DNA of 64,000 bases from Tetrastigma voinierianum (GCA_016808115.1 JAEQBH010004427.1:180302-244301), one strand, 5' to 3'. Shown: positions 44,885-57,214, numbered from the stretch's first letter. Notes: a model not told the origin generated them from the letters alone. Numbers and translations are program-made.

Positions 44885-45480
44885 TCTTTAGGAGGGCTCG
44901 TCAATGCGACGAGTTGGGGAGCTGATCCGTGAACGGATGGGCGGAAAGCTTGCCCGGTATGAGCAGTTGGGCGGGAGCTCGTCCACGTGAGCAGTTGGGG
45001 CGAGAGAGCTGTCAATGCGAGCGATTGGGCATAAGCTGTCCTGTGGCTTGGTAGGAGGCTCATCATGCAGTGCCAGGAAGGCTCGTCGGTACGGCCGAGT
45101 TGGGCGAGGCTCGTCCACGTGAAGCAGTTGGGGCGAGGAGCACAGTGCAATGCGGGCGGGTTGGGAAGAGCTCGTCGGCGTGAGATAGTTGGGCGAGGCT
45201 CGTCCGCTGGGCAGGTTGGCGAGAGGCTCGTCCGTGAGCCGGTTGGGTAGAGCTCGACAATGTGAGCGATTGGGCGAAGCACGTCCACGTGGCCCCAGTA
45301 GGGAGGCTAAATCTATCGCGAATTACTAGGAAGAGCTTCGTCGTCTGAAGCAGTTAAATGGCTTCGTCCACTTTGTGAATAGTTGCGGTAGAGCTCGTGT
45401 CAATCTGAAACGATTGGGAAGGCTCGTCGGCGTGAATAGTTGAAACTAGTCCTGTGAAGCGATCTTTGGCGCCTTAGGCG
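44885..45480. repeat. E2 tandem array, ~29 bp unit, about 20 copies
   Basis: Consensus by eye GGCTCGTCCACGTGAGCAGT followed by TGGGCGA. Units vary mainly by short losses. Apparent proteins on the minus strand, rich in P, R, T and S, come from the repeat. Confidence 0.7.
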
Positions 45481-45539
45481 CATGACACATCTGAAGAGTA
45501 AGCGAACTTCGTCAAAACGAATCTGAGGCTCCGAAGATG

Positions 45540-46540
45540 CTTGTGGCCTTGGTAGGCGTTCACGTAGAGTGGCGATGTAACTTTGATGGCAATGTAACTG
45601 GTACGGTCGACTCCTCGGGTATCGTGACTGTCGAGTAGGCGAACTCGTCGAGTGTTCGGAGGCGCGGGCGGCTAGTGGCCTTGGTGGCCGTTTGGCCAGG
45701 AGTGGCGGTCTTGGCCGAATGTGGCGTTCGGTAGAGTGTGGCGTGTAGTAGAGTGTGGGTTCGGCCAGAAGTGGCGCAGGCGAGTGTGGCGTTCGGTAGG
45801 GAGTGGCGATGTAATTTGAGTGTGGCGTTCAGTAGTGGCAATGTGGCACGAGCTGGTCGACTCTTGAGGCGGCGTGGCTGTGCGAGAGTAGATGGGCTCG
45901 TCGAAATGAGGCGCAGCTCTGCGGCCGCTGTGTGGTGAAGGCGTTCAGTAGGGTGGCGTTTCGGTAGAGTGGCGATATGGCCGAGATGGCTGGCGTTAGC
46001 GGGTGGCGTGATGTGGCCGGGTGTGGCGTTCAGTAGAGGTGTGTGATGTAGGCGAGTGTGGCGTTCAGTAGGAGTGTGGCGATGTGGCCAGGAGTGTGGC
46101 GCTCGGCCAGAGTGGCGATGTGGCGGGAGTGTGGCGTTCGGTAGAGTGGCGATGGCCAGAGTGTGGCGTTCGGTAGTGTGGCGTTCGGTAGTGGCGATGT
46201 GGCCAGAAGTGGCGATGTAGCTGTTTGATCGCGACTCTGAGGGCGTGGCTGTGCGAGTGGATGATCTCGTCGATGGTGGCGTTCAGTAGGAGTGGCAATG
46301 GCACGAGAGTGGTCTAACTCCTGAGCGTGGCATGTGAGTAGATTGGCTCGTCGATGGTGGCGTTCGGTAGAGTGTGATGTGGCTGGTACAATTAGGAGCT
46401 CTTGAGGCGGGCGTGAAGCTATCTGCGAGTAGATGAGCTCGTTAAGGCTACTTGATCTTATTGTTTGTGGCCTTGGTGGCGTTCAGTAGAGTGGCGATCT
46501 TTAGCTGGTGGTCGACTCCTCGGTAGTGACACAATCGGAG
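45540..46540. repeat. E2 tandem array, ~34 bp unit
   Basis: Unit GAGTGTGGCGTTCGGTAGAG followed by TGGCGATGTGGCC, with higher-order units containing GACTCTTGAGGCGGCGTGGC and GTAGATGAGCTCGTCG. Shares CCTTGGTGGCGTTC with E1 array B. Confidence 0.7.
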
Positions 46541-46556
46541 TAGACGAACTCGTGGG

Positions 46557-47040
46557 TGGCTGGCTGCGTGCGACCATTCAACTTCGTTTTCTTGGGAAAA
46601 GTGCGGCGTATTTAATCTTTGATTTATGGAAATTTGAACGCTTGCGCGGATTTGATGCTTTGGCCTTCTTATGGATGTTAAGGCGGTTGTTGCTCACGTA
46701 ACCCATATTTTGAAGGTCGGCTTCTATTTCGACTTCTCGGGAGGCTTGTGAGATTGTGTTAATCATCGCGGGGGAATCATGGCCTTCTTGGTCGGGTCGC
46801 GGCCTCCGTGGTCGTCGCGTCAAATGCGGTGAAGGTTGTTCTAGCTCTTTTTGTTAGACATTGATTGGTGAGGCGGGTGCCTCCACCTCATCAGTGTTGG
46901 CACCGCATTGTTTTTGCAGTAGGAGTCGGTTATCTGCGTTACTGGTTGATCTGCATCCTTGGAGGATTGGCGTTGCTTGCTTGTGTTAAAGTCGTCTCTT
47001 CGATCTTGAGAAATCAATTATATTTATAAAGGCCTGTCGT
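46557..47040 (-). pseudogene. E2 gag N-terminal remnant and leader
   Basis: The minus strand holds an 81-codon frame (46578-46823) with a basic start (TRRPRRPRPDQEGHDSP) and acidic middle, like the N-terminal region of Tat gag. No gag core follows. The plus-strand sequence 46557-46690 is nearly the same as 63865-64000 in E3. Confidence 0.4.
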
Positions 47041-47051
47041 TCCCACAGTGG

Positions 47052-47948
47052 CATTGATGATGCTTTTTCCAGCAGGGCCGGGGCTGGAGCGTGTAAGGGT
47101 AGTTAGGCGGGACTGGATTCTTGGCGAATTTGGGATGCGAGCTCTTGGATTAATGCAGGCTGAAATTAGATCATTTGCCTTTGTTGATTTGGGGCTGGAC
47201 GTGGCACTCTCTGCCAAAAACAAGGGAAGAAGGGGGATTCGGCGAAATTTTGTGCAGGTGGCGCTCGATACTAGTCGGTTCTTTACGAGAGAAAGAGGCC
47301 TTAGAGGCGAATGTGTTGCATATGCTTGCATATGGTATGTGAAGTGTGCATTTCAGGTGGGGTGGCTGGTATTTATAATGGATGATCATGACAGCTTTCC
47401 TAATTGGATTGTGATCTTGAATAGTATGTTTCCTAGTGGATGATGACTATTTAAATAGTATGTTTGCAGTCGGAGGATGATATAATATTTCTCTCGACTG
47501 GGTGGAGGGATTTTCTTCAGCTATTGTAAACCCGATTAATAAGGGATAATTGAGGGGTGGTAATTGGGGAATATCTTACTTTCCTTATTGATAAGATTTG
47601 GTTTGATTTACAAGATAAGCAGTTATTGAGAATTATCCTACTTTCCTTATTGATAAGATTTTGTTTGATTTACAGGATAAGCAGTTATTGAGAATTATCT
47701 TACTTTCCTTATTGGCGAGATTTAGTCTGATTTGCAAGATAAGCAGTTATTGAGAATTATCCTACCTTCCTTATTGGCGAGATTTGATCGGTTGCGGGAT
47801 GTGGGCCTTCCCAATTATCCATATCATCGGCCTTTTGGGGCGTGGAATTTGGAGGCTTTCGTTTTTGGGCCGGCTAGGGACACTTGGGGTGTTTATAGGG
47901 CACCGCCTCTCCTTTGGAGGCTAGTGGTGAGCCTCACATACCGTTACA
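47052..47948 (-). repeat. E2 5' LTR
   Basis: Starts GATGATGCTTTTTCCAGC, close to the E3 LTR start. The minus-strand TATA TTATAAATAC is at 47369-47379. A 62 bp unit is repeated four times at 47580-47800 (starts near 47580, 47642, 47704, 47766). The last ~40 bp are diverged from the partner, and the end at 47948 is approximate. Confidence 0.7.
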
Positions 47949-48179
47949 CAAAACCCCATCAAGTCTTGTCGGTATTAAAAAACCAAATTATATTGACGTA
48001 AGTAAAAAAAAACAAACACCACCTTAGTCGGTTTGTACGAAGCGTGGGGTCAAAGTCCATAATTTTGTCTATTGTACCCAGGCACATGACGAGTATTAAG
48101 GTGTCTAAAATCCTGGTCAGAATTTAGATTAGTCCCAATCCGAGTACAAAATTAATCCTGTGTACCAAACATGGCCTAA

Positions 48180-49199
48180 TAGTACTATATTATTGTAGGG
48201 ACTCGAGACCGTGACGTCCTCTATTCCCATGCCCCCGATCACTTGAGTTAATCTTAAAGGCTAAAATTTTTGTTTTTTTGGGAGAGAAAAATAGTTTTAT
48301 TGATTCAAACTAACAATACATCGATATAAACATAAAATCAAAATCGCTAAAAATTATAGATGATAGAACAACATCCAAGTTAATAATAGCCTAATGAATC
48401 GGCTCAAAGCCTACACAATTAATAGTTGAACCTATATATTTGATATTACTATTATTACTAGAATACCTATGACTCCAATTATGCTGTATATTAACAACTA
48501 TTGATTTAATTTCTTATACCACAATAGGATATCTTTCTTCACGTATGAATCCCAAAATCTGAATAAACATCGCATCATGTGGCGAAAAACAAAACATTAT
48601 ATCGAGACGACACAATATATGCCACACCAAGGCCAGGTACAATCACATATGGAGTATCGAGAGCGATAACGAATCGCGAAAAATGAAAACAAACGAAAAC
48701 CTAGATCATGGAAAAAGGTGTATAAGTGTGATTTGAGGCCAAGAATAATAAAAAAAAAAAAGTCATCTCTCCTTACTTGAAGAAAAAAAAAGCTAGATGG
48801 AAAAAGTTAATTTCATAAAAAATGTAGTTATTTTTTTTTTTTACATATATTCACTTGCATTAAAGCGTTGTATTCTAATTGTAGCATTCCAAATATCATA
48901 AAAGCGAAACTGATTCTTCCCACATGCCTTGCTCACGGGGCCTAGCTTGACCCTTAATCCTTCATGAAGCCTCATGAATTATTTGTTATTATTTTAAACT
49001 TTTTTTTTAATGGAAACTTGAAATTTATTCATGAAGATTGTGGTCTCCTGAATTCTCGATCGATGGATCGTTGGAGCGTTAAGCGATTAGGCGCAACTGC
49101 CAAAGCAGAAATAAGAAGATAGCGTTGGTGTTCTAAGTGGCGTCGATGGCAAAGTTAGTCTTTTTCTGGAAGACTTAGAACTTAGAGTTAGTACCTCGA
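48180..49199. other. AT-rich spacer, possible old LINE tail
   Basis: No gene. The minus strand from 48620 to 48260 reads like a decayed LINE C-terminus ending near an A-rich stretch (48265-48285), but no diagnostic motif is present. Homopolymers at 48755-48845. Confidence 0.3.
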
Positions 49200-52100
49200 T
49201 TAAAAATCTCGTACCTCATTTGGTGTGACTTGCTTCTCTTTTATGGAGGAGGAAGAGGATCCGTCTTTTGGAGAGTGAGTAATTTCTTTTTCAGTTCTTA
49301 TGTTAGGGAAGGTGGGCTGTATTCGGAGGAAAAGATGAGCTTTATTCTTCCTTTCTGTGTTGCGCTTCCCCAATCGACGCTACTAAGAGAGCTTTCCTAT
49401 TCTGTTAAAGGTGACGAGGTTAGTTCATGGGAGAACTTACACTTGTAATGTGACAGATTAACTACTTAGTTTGGTGGGCTATTGAGTCGAGAAAGTAAGC
49501 ACTTGAGTTAAAAGTCATCTGGGATATAGCAGGGTACGGGCGCACCGGCGGAGATCGGCGGGCGTTCCTAAGCAGGGCGGCTTTGAGCCTAACCCCTTTA
49601 GGGCTCTTGGGATTTGGGCCGGTTAGCTAGAGTCTTAGGGCCTTAGTACATGGTACCTCACAATCACTTTTCTTAATGCGGGAGGAAGATCGTCCCGGTC
49701 GGAGAAAATAAAGAACAAGGTTGGCCCAGTCGTATTATAGGGAGCAGTCTACCATTAATCTTTGCTTGATTTTCACGTAAATTTTGTAACTTTTTTAGTT
49801 TGCATTAGATGCTATTAAGGTCGTTTGGAGTCGATCCACGAAATTAAGAAGCGGTATAAAGGCGAGAGTGGGTGAGGAGATTGGACATCTTCTTGTTTAT
49901 CCTTGAACCATCTTTCCCTTCTTCTTGGCAGTGGTGACGGTTGCCTTGTCTGTTTTTCTTTTATATTTCGGATGTTTATGAAGGTTAGTTTCTCATGTTG
50001 TATTATGATTGCTTGACAACAAGCATCGCTATGTAATGCCGAACACCTTTTGGGTGTGCAATAAATAAAATTGTAGTTTTTTTTTATCACTTTTGTGCCT
50101 TATTGCAATTATGTGTGCATATTTTATATTTCTATCTAACTGAGGCTAATTGATCATTATAAAACTTGTTAGTGGGTCGGTTTAACCGTCCAAGAGGAAG
50201 GCCCTTGGGCTTGGCCCACCTTAGTCTACAGTGCCCTAGAGTGCGAATCGTCGTGATGGTTGAGATCCGGGTAGACGATCAGTTATCGTCGCATTAAATG
50301 CAACTTCATGCCCTAGGCGGCGATATATATAGATAAGCATCATTAAGTCGTACCTTTTTCCCTTCCATGTTGTTTTGGTTTATCTTCTTCCCTCTTAGTG
50401 ACCAACTATTACGAAGAGGCTAGTTCTACCTTGCGTTCGTTCATGAGTCATCGTTGTAGGCATTCGCCCCTTTCATGTAACTATCGTCGCTTCTTAGTAG
50501 TGTTGGTCCTTGGTGGGTGACGGGTTTATTGTTAATGCTGAAGAAGACGTGTCTTAACACTTATTCGCGAGAGGCGGCTATTGCGAGGCTAAGCCTTTCT
50601 CTTGTACGGTGGGTATATGCACAAGATTACAATATTCGTTTTTCTCCTCTCCTTTTGATGCTTTGGCAGAATGGCGGTCGGGAAGAAGCTTCCACAGTGG
50701 TCGTCGGAGTATGCGTGCGGCATGCTCTGGCGGTATCGTGCGATCCACGCATTGATGGAGATTAAAGGTGTGTGATGCGAGGTGCTGATAACATGTCGAC
50801 CTTGATTGATGGAGAGGGCGGACAGTCGGGTTAGTGGAGAACACAATGATGTGTTTTTACCACCGGAGCATCACGGTCGAATTTCACGGCTTTCCGTGTG
50901 AAGCCATAGTTAAACAATTTTGCATTTTACGGCGTATAGGCCTCATCCCATCCACAGCGTGATGTATCCTAATGGCGTGCGTCTTGAATATCTGTGCCGA
51001 CTTGAATCTCTCGTTGGTGGAGATTTTCATTATTTACTTCCTTAGAGTGGGGTCGGATGTCCATGTACGTTTGACCTGTACTCGGATTGTCAACATGCTT
51101 CTTGGCTACTTTAAGGCCGGAGCGAAAGGCGTGCTAGTGAGGTCAGGATGAGACTCGGGTTCCCAGAAATTTGCCCATTAATGTTGCGGGTCTCAGTCCT
51201 TCCCGGGTGTCGTTGGGGATCTGGGTGTCGGCCCCATGCCGGCGTTTGTTGTATTATACGAACTAACTATGGTCATTCATGTAGGAAAGCTTGGCGAGGA
51301 AGGTTGGTAAGCAGGGTGGAGCATCGAGTTTTGAGATGCGAAACTAGGGTTACGGCGAAAGAATGCCAGCACCAAGGGTCTGGCCCCATTTAGAGAACAT
51401 GTCTGTAGTGAGGGCTCAGCTTTCGGCTCCACTATAACCTCCAGTTATTCCCCATCCCTTCTTTGTTGGATGTTGTTGGGGAGGGAGCACTTTGTTGTTC
51501 TTGGAGCTGCGGCGTTTAGTTTCGCGGCTCCGGCTCCTCGAGGGACCGGCGGTAGGGGCATCAGTCGGGTGCAAGGTGTTAGCAGCGCGTTCGGGGCATC
51601 TACTTCCTCGAGCGGGAGTTCCGAGTCGTCCCTCCCCGTTCCCGGTCGGGGAACTAGGAGTGGTCATCCCGAGAGGCTCGGTTGCTGTCTTAGTGGGTTG
51701 GACCCCTTGTTAAATAGGATCGGAGGAAGGGGCACCGGGGCGTGTAATCTTGCCCAGGATCAGAGGGAGGACTTTATGCCTGCCGGGTTCTGCCCAGATG
51801 TGAGCCTCAGGATTTGGAAGAGGAGGAGCGGCATGAGAGAATGACGGGGCTGCTCGATCGCTCTGTTGCTGTAAGAGGGAAGTGGCGGGTGTTTCCGGCG
51901 GTCGGATCCGCGCCCGGTCCGTGCTGCATGCTTAGGGCTGGAAATGCAGATGGTCGGCCGAGATCAGCGGTGAGGTCGGGGGACAGGGGCAGTGTCATCC
52001 CACTGCTCTCACGAACTAGAGCCAATGAGGTGGAGCGAAATGGGCGAAGCGGTGATCGAAATTAAACGGGTGATCAGGCTCGCGAGCCTCGAGTAATCCA

Positions 52101-53400
52101 CTTTAGATCGGCGAATGACGAGAAAATCGAGGGTACATGCGGTCAGGACTTCTGAGGCCCACCGGCGGACCGGGTGATGGCAGAACTACCTTGCTCCCCG
52201 CGGGCCCAGGAGCCCGAGTGGAGTGTCGACCCACTGGGGTGGAGGAGATGAAGGACATCTTTGCTTGGCCCGGATTTAAGGGCCGCTCATCGTGGAGCGT
52301 CGCGATCGGTCGGCTGGGTCATTTTATATCCGCATATATCAGTTAATCGGTAGTCATTTCGAGTTATGGGTCTTCATGATTATCACGATGACCGCCTGCT
52401 CTGCACGAAGGAGGATTTTCCAGCCCAGTTATCAGCGACGGGATCTGGTCCAGAAAGCTTAGCCGTCGGGTCGGCGAGTGGTAAGATGAGGTGTCGTCGA
52501 GGTGGTTTTAGCGCTATTGCTTGTTTTCTTAGTTGCTAATGGGTTTTGTTGCGGTAGTTCTTCTTTGTTCGAGATATGACGCTCCCGGCATCACGGTTTG
52601 AGCTCGATTGAGGGACCTTAGAAGCGTAAGATTATATGTTCATCTGAGAATGGCGAAGCGAAGGGAGATGCGGGCGCCTCGCTAAAGAAGGCCGAGATTG
52701 AGGCGTGTCGTCGCGCTGGAGGCTGGAGGCTAGTCTGTCGAGAGGGCAGAGCGTGTCATGGGGGCGGCGATGACGGAGTTAGCGGCCGAGGGGAAAGGGC
52801 CCCGTTAATGCAGAGCACGGGGATAGAGTTGGACTTTGCGCCGGGTTCAACATGCCCTAGCACTTGCGGAAGAGGCTCGCCCCGGAGGCGGGGAGATCCG
52901 AGTATGGGCGCTCAGGAGCGTTAGCGAAGTAAGCGAGGGAGGCTTGTAAGAAAGCGAGGAAGAAGAGAGAGCGGCCGTTTAGCGAATGAGACTTGTGGTC
53001 ATGGGCTCGGAGCGTGAAGGATGAGTTCACCGCATTAGGGAGAGAGGCTGGCGCTGTGAGAGAAACGATGGAGGCGAGATTCGATTCCGGCGGCACGCTG
53101 TTCAAGTCTGGATATGGTTGTTGCATCACGCCGCGACATTTGCGGGAACAAGCCTTAGATCCGGATGGGTCTTCGAATCCAGCCAGTCCAGCTCACCGGG
53201 GTTCTTTGCCAACCCCGTGCCCCCAAGGCATCGTCGGCGAAACCGATCTGGATTCAAGCGCAGGCGGCCAGGAGGAGCATCGGAGACTAGCCCGGTTGTT
53301 CTTGGGAGGCGAGATCTCGGGAATGGAGTCCTTGGAGCTTTCGTCGCGATTATGGGATTGAGAAACGCCCATGGCCAGACTAGGATTTGAATGCTTTTAT
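49200..53400 (+). pseudogene. E4: decayed Tat-like region with antisense-ORF remnants
   Basis: GC-rich region with plus-strand frames of retroelement character. 49660-49690 contains ATGGTACCTCACA, found in the E1 LTR (about 13630). 51470-51840 encodes a low-complexity A/G/S-rich stretch (FSFAAPAPRGTGG, SSGSSESSLPVPGRG). 52640-53360 gives charged, helix-prone pieces (EFTALGREAGAVRETMEARF at 53020-53080). The order resembles the C-terminal half of Tat antisense ORFs, and an ~80 bp array follows it, as in E1 and E3. LTR boundaries and PF04195-type motifs were not found. Confidence 0.4.
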
Positions 53401-53579
53401 AACATTTATATTGTTCGATAGTTGTATCAAACAATTTTACTCGTCTTCTTTTTGCTAAAGTGTTGTTATGTGCCCTCGGGGTTTTTGCTTTGTCTTTTTG
53501 TTGAGTGCTTCATTCGATTGCATCACATTAGGAAATCGCTAGGCATGCAATGAGATAGACGCTGTTGGTTATTACAGAT

Positions 53580-54035
53580 AGAGCGTCGATTCGACCGCCG
53601 GACTTAGAATTTGACCAGCTATATGTGATCTATGTTGGGGTACAGGCAAGTCGTGGTAACGCCACCCGGACGTAATTTGACCGAGTTAGATGTGGTTTAT
53701 CTTCCGGTGAGGCCGGATCGATGAAGCTGCGCCACCGGACTGAAGTGACCGGCTAGATGTGATCATCTTTGGGCGGGGTGGGTCAGTGAAGTGCAGCGCG
53801 GACTTTGAAATTGATGACTATATGCTTGGTCTATCTTTGGTAGGCGGAATCCCGAGTGAAGCGCACCTTCGGACTTTGAAATTGACCCATTGGAATGTGT
53901 GATCTATCTTCGGGCGAGGCGGTCGATTAGAAGCACTTAGCGGACTTTGAAATTGACCGACTAAGATGCGATCTATCTTTGGTAGGAGGCGAGATTAGTG
54001 AACTTCACAGGCGAACTTTGAAATGACGACTAGAT
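53580..54035. repeat. E4 tandem array, ~80 bp unit, about 6 copies
   Basis: Words GGACTTTGAAATTGACC, GACTAGATGTGATCTATCTT, GGGCGAGGCGG and GTGAAGCGCA recur near 53610, 53690, 53770, 53850, 53930 and 54010. The array ends abruptly against LINE sequence at about 54036. Confidence 0.7.
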
Positions 54036-54439
54036 GTGATTTACACGTCCACATTCAGTTTACATAGTCCTTCCGTTGGTTTTTCCCATCGTGTTGGGTG
54101 TTGCCGTTGTTGCGATAAAGAGACTGTCGCATGATTCCTTTTCTCCTTAACGGTCCACTCAAAGTAAGTACTCGCTATGTGTAACACTTGACTACGCTGA
54201 CTGGCGTTGGTTCTTCCATACAAGGTTATTTCAATGCGGCCCAAGCGCTGGCACAAATCATGACCACCGCCACCGCATTCTCACGACCGAGGAAGCTTGA
54301 AAAACACTGAGATGCAAAAGATGGAAGAAACAAGCAGAGACTGGCATAGGAAATGGTGTATGAAAAGCCGGCAATCCACAGCTACTTGCGTGCTTGAGGA
54401 AGGAGGGGAGGGGGCAAAAATGATGAGCATCTGGCTAAA

Positions 54440-55439
54440 TAAATTGTGATTTAAGCTACGAGGAATTACGTAGGTAATATAAGACAATTCCGTCGGTAAT
54501 TAAATTTACCTCACGAATCTGAAACTATATTTAAATGAGTTTGTTGTGGCGTAGGTAAATAAATTCTGGAAGCGGAAGGAAATCAATCCGTAGGTAAATT
54601 ACCTACGAGGAATTCCGTCGATGATAAATTGAAAAGTGGTAGGTAAGTTGAGGAAAATCCAAAATGGGCGAGAATCTGAAGCCAGGTTCGTAGGTAATAC
54701 GTCGATGAATTTACTGTGGAAAGTCGTCGGTAATTTTTTAATTTCACAAATGAAAAATATGCATTGAGGTTTTGAGCTCAGGGCTGTGGCTTGGAAAGCA
54801 TGGAGGATCAGCTGTAATAACTAATGTTAGATAAATTGAAAATATTATATATATAAATTAAGAACATTTGTTATATTAATTGCAAAATAAGCATATATAT
54901 ATATATTGATTGAATAAAAAATTAATTTTAATTCTTTTGGATATATTAGAGTTTAAACATTAAAATTATTTCATTTATAGATTTAAAACTCATTATTATA
55001 ATTACACTTATATTTAATAATATCATTATTAAAGATAATCTATTTAGTATAAAGATGGAGTTACTGGGAACATAGTCGGTAATGTTAAAGTAGGTATTCG
55101 GTTAGTAATGAAAAATTACCCTCACGGAACACTTAAATAGATATTTTCCGTGGTATTACGACCGGTAAATGGAAAATTACCTACAGGAACACTCCGTCAT
55201 TAATTTTCCGTAGGTATTTGTCGGTAAATGAATGCAAAGTTGGGCGCTATATATAGCGGGGAGAAAATTACACCACGGAAACGGCTTCGTCGATAATTTT
55301 TGCGGGGTATTACACCGGTAAATGTTGGCAAATGTGGAAAAAATAATATGCTTTGTTCCGTCGATATTCCGTCGGTAATTACCAACAGAATTTAATCCGT
55401 CGGTAATTTTTGTCGGTAAACTGAGAATTTCTTGTAGTG
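54440..55439. mobile_element. CACTA (En/Spm)-like non-autonomous element
   Basis: The right terminus at 55439 reads, in reverse complement, CACTACAAGAAATTCTCAG, a textbook CACTA end. Both sides of an AT-rich core (54830-55050) carry many subterminal copies of CCGTCGGTAATT / ACCTACGGAATTCC-type words (54460-54740 and 55070-55435). The left CACTA end was not found; it should be near 54440. No transposase is present. Confidence 0.65.
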
Positions 55440-55680
55440 ATATTCTCTTTCTTCAGCGCATACTTTGCATAATGGGTTTTACCTTTAAGATTATTAGCCG
55501 TTGGTAGCACACCCATGATTGTTCTCCACATGAAGTGTTTAACATTCGATGGGATATGTAGATTCCATAACTTTTTCCGGATTTCCTCCCTTGCATCATG
55601 CATTTCAAGTTGTAATGCCCTATACCCGCTTCTGACAGTATAGGACCCTTTCCTCTCCATCTTCCAATTCCATACATCCT
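55440..55680 (-). pseudogene. LINE zinc-binding RT-associated domain (zf-RVT)
   Basis: The minus strand reads RKGSYTVRSGYRALQLEM, then LWNLHIPSNVKHFMWRTIMG and VLPTANNL, the typical order of zf-RVT (G.Y.V.SGY, LW...P.K...F.WR, LPT..NL). The frame ends where the CACTA terminus begins (55439). Confidence 0.75.
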
Positions 55681-56249
55681 TATGAGATCTGCTACTAATG
55701 GAATATACGAGATGTGCTTTTATCCTCCCATTAAAACATCTTTGATGGGGATGCTCATCCCACTTCCTCTCCCCTCTTTTCCGCAGGTTGATTAGCTTGG
55801 ATTTACATCATCAAACGCGTCCCCCAAGCTTGTGTTTATCAACCCCGATCCCTCCACAGGTAGCCATGGGTCTTTCGTTACAAACACACCCGACACATCT
55901 CCAATCCTAAGCCGACTATGTTGCCGAATGAGATCTTGTGAAGAAAAAATGCTTCGCCATGTGTAGCTCGGGTTGGAGCCAAGATTGGCATTCAGGAATG
56001 AAGTTTGCAGAAAATACCTGGCTTTATGGCTGTAATCACCAAAGCATATTGATCAACCAGAATTTCACCATCTTGCTTGGCAACAGAGGACAAAGTCATT
56101 TAAATGTTTGGTCTATCCCTCCTACTTTCTCAACTTTGGCCTGCATAGCCAATCCCAACTCAACCAGTATATTACTTTTTTTCTCCTCCTTCATCTTCAT
56201 TTTATTCACCATATTTACTGAACATTGATTCCATATCATGACAAAGCCC

Positions 56250-57200
56250 CCTAGGTAGAAAGAAAAACCGACATAATGTAGTTTGGAAGGGCGTGCTACT
56301 GTTTTCCAACATCTGTATCACTTACCAACACGTGAGGCTTTCGTATACCCCAATTGGTGAGTTTATTCCACACTCTATCATTACTGATTAAGTGCCTTCT
56401 TTCTGCTCTACCAATAATAGATGGAGTCCCAAGTAGGGGATCAGTGGGTGCTTCGGACTTCTCAACAATGAACAAATTGCCTCCCGGACTTGCTCATGCA
56501 CATTTCTGACTAAATGAAATGATTTGGTTTCTGATAATTTTCATTTGTCAGATGATACATCTTCATACTCCCATATTTGCTTTAATAGTTGGGCACTCAC
56601 TTCATCCGCCCTGAAATATAAACAATCACATCAGCAAGAAATTGGCGACAACCGGAAGCCTCAGATCTATTTACACATCCATGAATTTAGCTCCTGCTCT
56701 TTCCTAACAAGTCTTAGAGCGCTCATGGAGGCTTTTATATCATTATGAATAAGTACGGAAAGAGAGGATCCCCTTACATGAGGCCCACTCCCCGAGGAAT
56801 GATGGAGTCCTATTTCCTTCCCACCACATAAATTCTTAAACCTAACTGTGGTAATGCAGGTCATTATTAATTCGATCCATTTTGCCTGAAAGCCCATCCT
56901 TCGCATTACAAATTTCAAAAAACCCATTCCACTTTGTCATATGCTTTCGCCATGTCAACCTTTAGTGCCACAAACCATTGCTTCCCCATAGTTTTCCTGT
57001 TCAAAAAATGCAAAATCTCATAAGAAATCAAGATATTGTCTGTTATGGCTCTGCCTGGAACAAAAGTACTATAGGACCAAGATATCACCCCTGGTAAGAC
57101 ACACTTGAGTCGGTTTGCCAGTACCTTGACTACAATTTTGTAAACCACATTACACAACGAAATGGGCCTTAAATCCCTCATTGTCTCAACATGAGGTTTC
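56250..57200 (-). pseudogene. LINE reverse transcriptase (RVT_1)
   Basis: Non-LTR reverse transcriptase that primes on nicked target DNA. Motifs: RDLRPISLCNVVYKIVVKVL (57120-57181), FVPGRAITDNILISYEIL (about 57010-57065), VALKVDMAKAYDKVEWVF (56915-56970, with the first catalytic Asp), MGFQAKWIELIMTCITTVRF (56840-56900), and the catalytic box at about 56620-56650 reading FLADVIVYF, where LINEs have FxADD: one of the two Asp is missing. Frame changes separate the pieces. It is inactive as read. Confidence 0.8.
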
Positions 57201-57214
57201 CTAGGGATAAGTAC

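Larger units (their letters stand above)
42614..47948 (-). mobile_element. E2: pol-less Tat element
   Basis: LTR-like repeats at about 42614-43503 and 47052-47948 enclose only 3.55 kb. The left interior (43504-43720) matches the E1 and E3 sequence next to the 3' LTR. Then come three tandem arrays (44500-46540), then a stretch shared with E3 (46557-46690 matches 63865-64000), and a primer-binding-site-like sequence before the right LTR (minus strand TGCCACTGTGGGAAC at about 47035-47050). Protease, RT, RNase H, integrase and the antisense ORF are absent, so the copy is non-autonomous or internally deleted. The outer right end is approximate and no target duplication was found. Confidence 0.7.
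41548..48176. mobile_element. PIF/Harbinger-like TIR element, interrupted by E2, TSD TAA
   Basis: The left end GGCCGTGTTTGGTA (41548 on) pairs with TACCAAACATGGCC at 48163-48176, and TAA flanks both sides (41545-41547, 48177-48179). The subterminal parts are also alike in inverted sense (GGGATTA..., AATTTTGG..., ACTAAATTAGGG-type words). The remaining own sequence, about 41548-42613 plus 47949-48176, would be a ~1.3 kb non-autonomous element. The interior is occupied by the Tat element E2. No transposase frame is recognised. Confidence 0.65.
54041..57210 (-). mobile_element. L1-like LINE remnant, cut by CACTA and E3
   Basis: Minus-strand order: reverse transcriptase (57181 down to about 56250), zinc-finger-type RT-associated domain (55680-55440), then, past a CACTA insertion, a linker ending WEKPTEGLCKLNVDV (54041-54100), which in plant LINEs stands just before RNase H. 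Endonuclease and early RT (above 57210) are cut off by E3; RNase H and 3' end (below 54041) are missing, replaced by E4 array sequence. Confidence 0.75.

Noticed and set aside
44854..45288. 144-codon minus-strand frame
   Set aside because: Product of the ~29 bp GC-rich array; periodic P/R/T/S composition, no homology seen.
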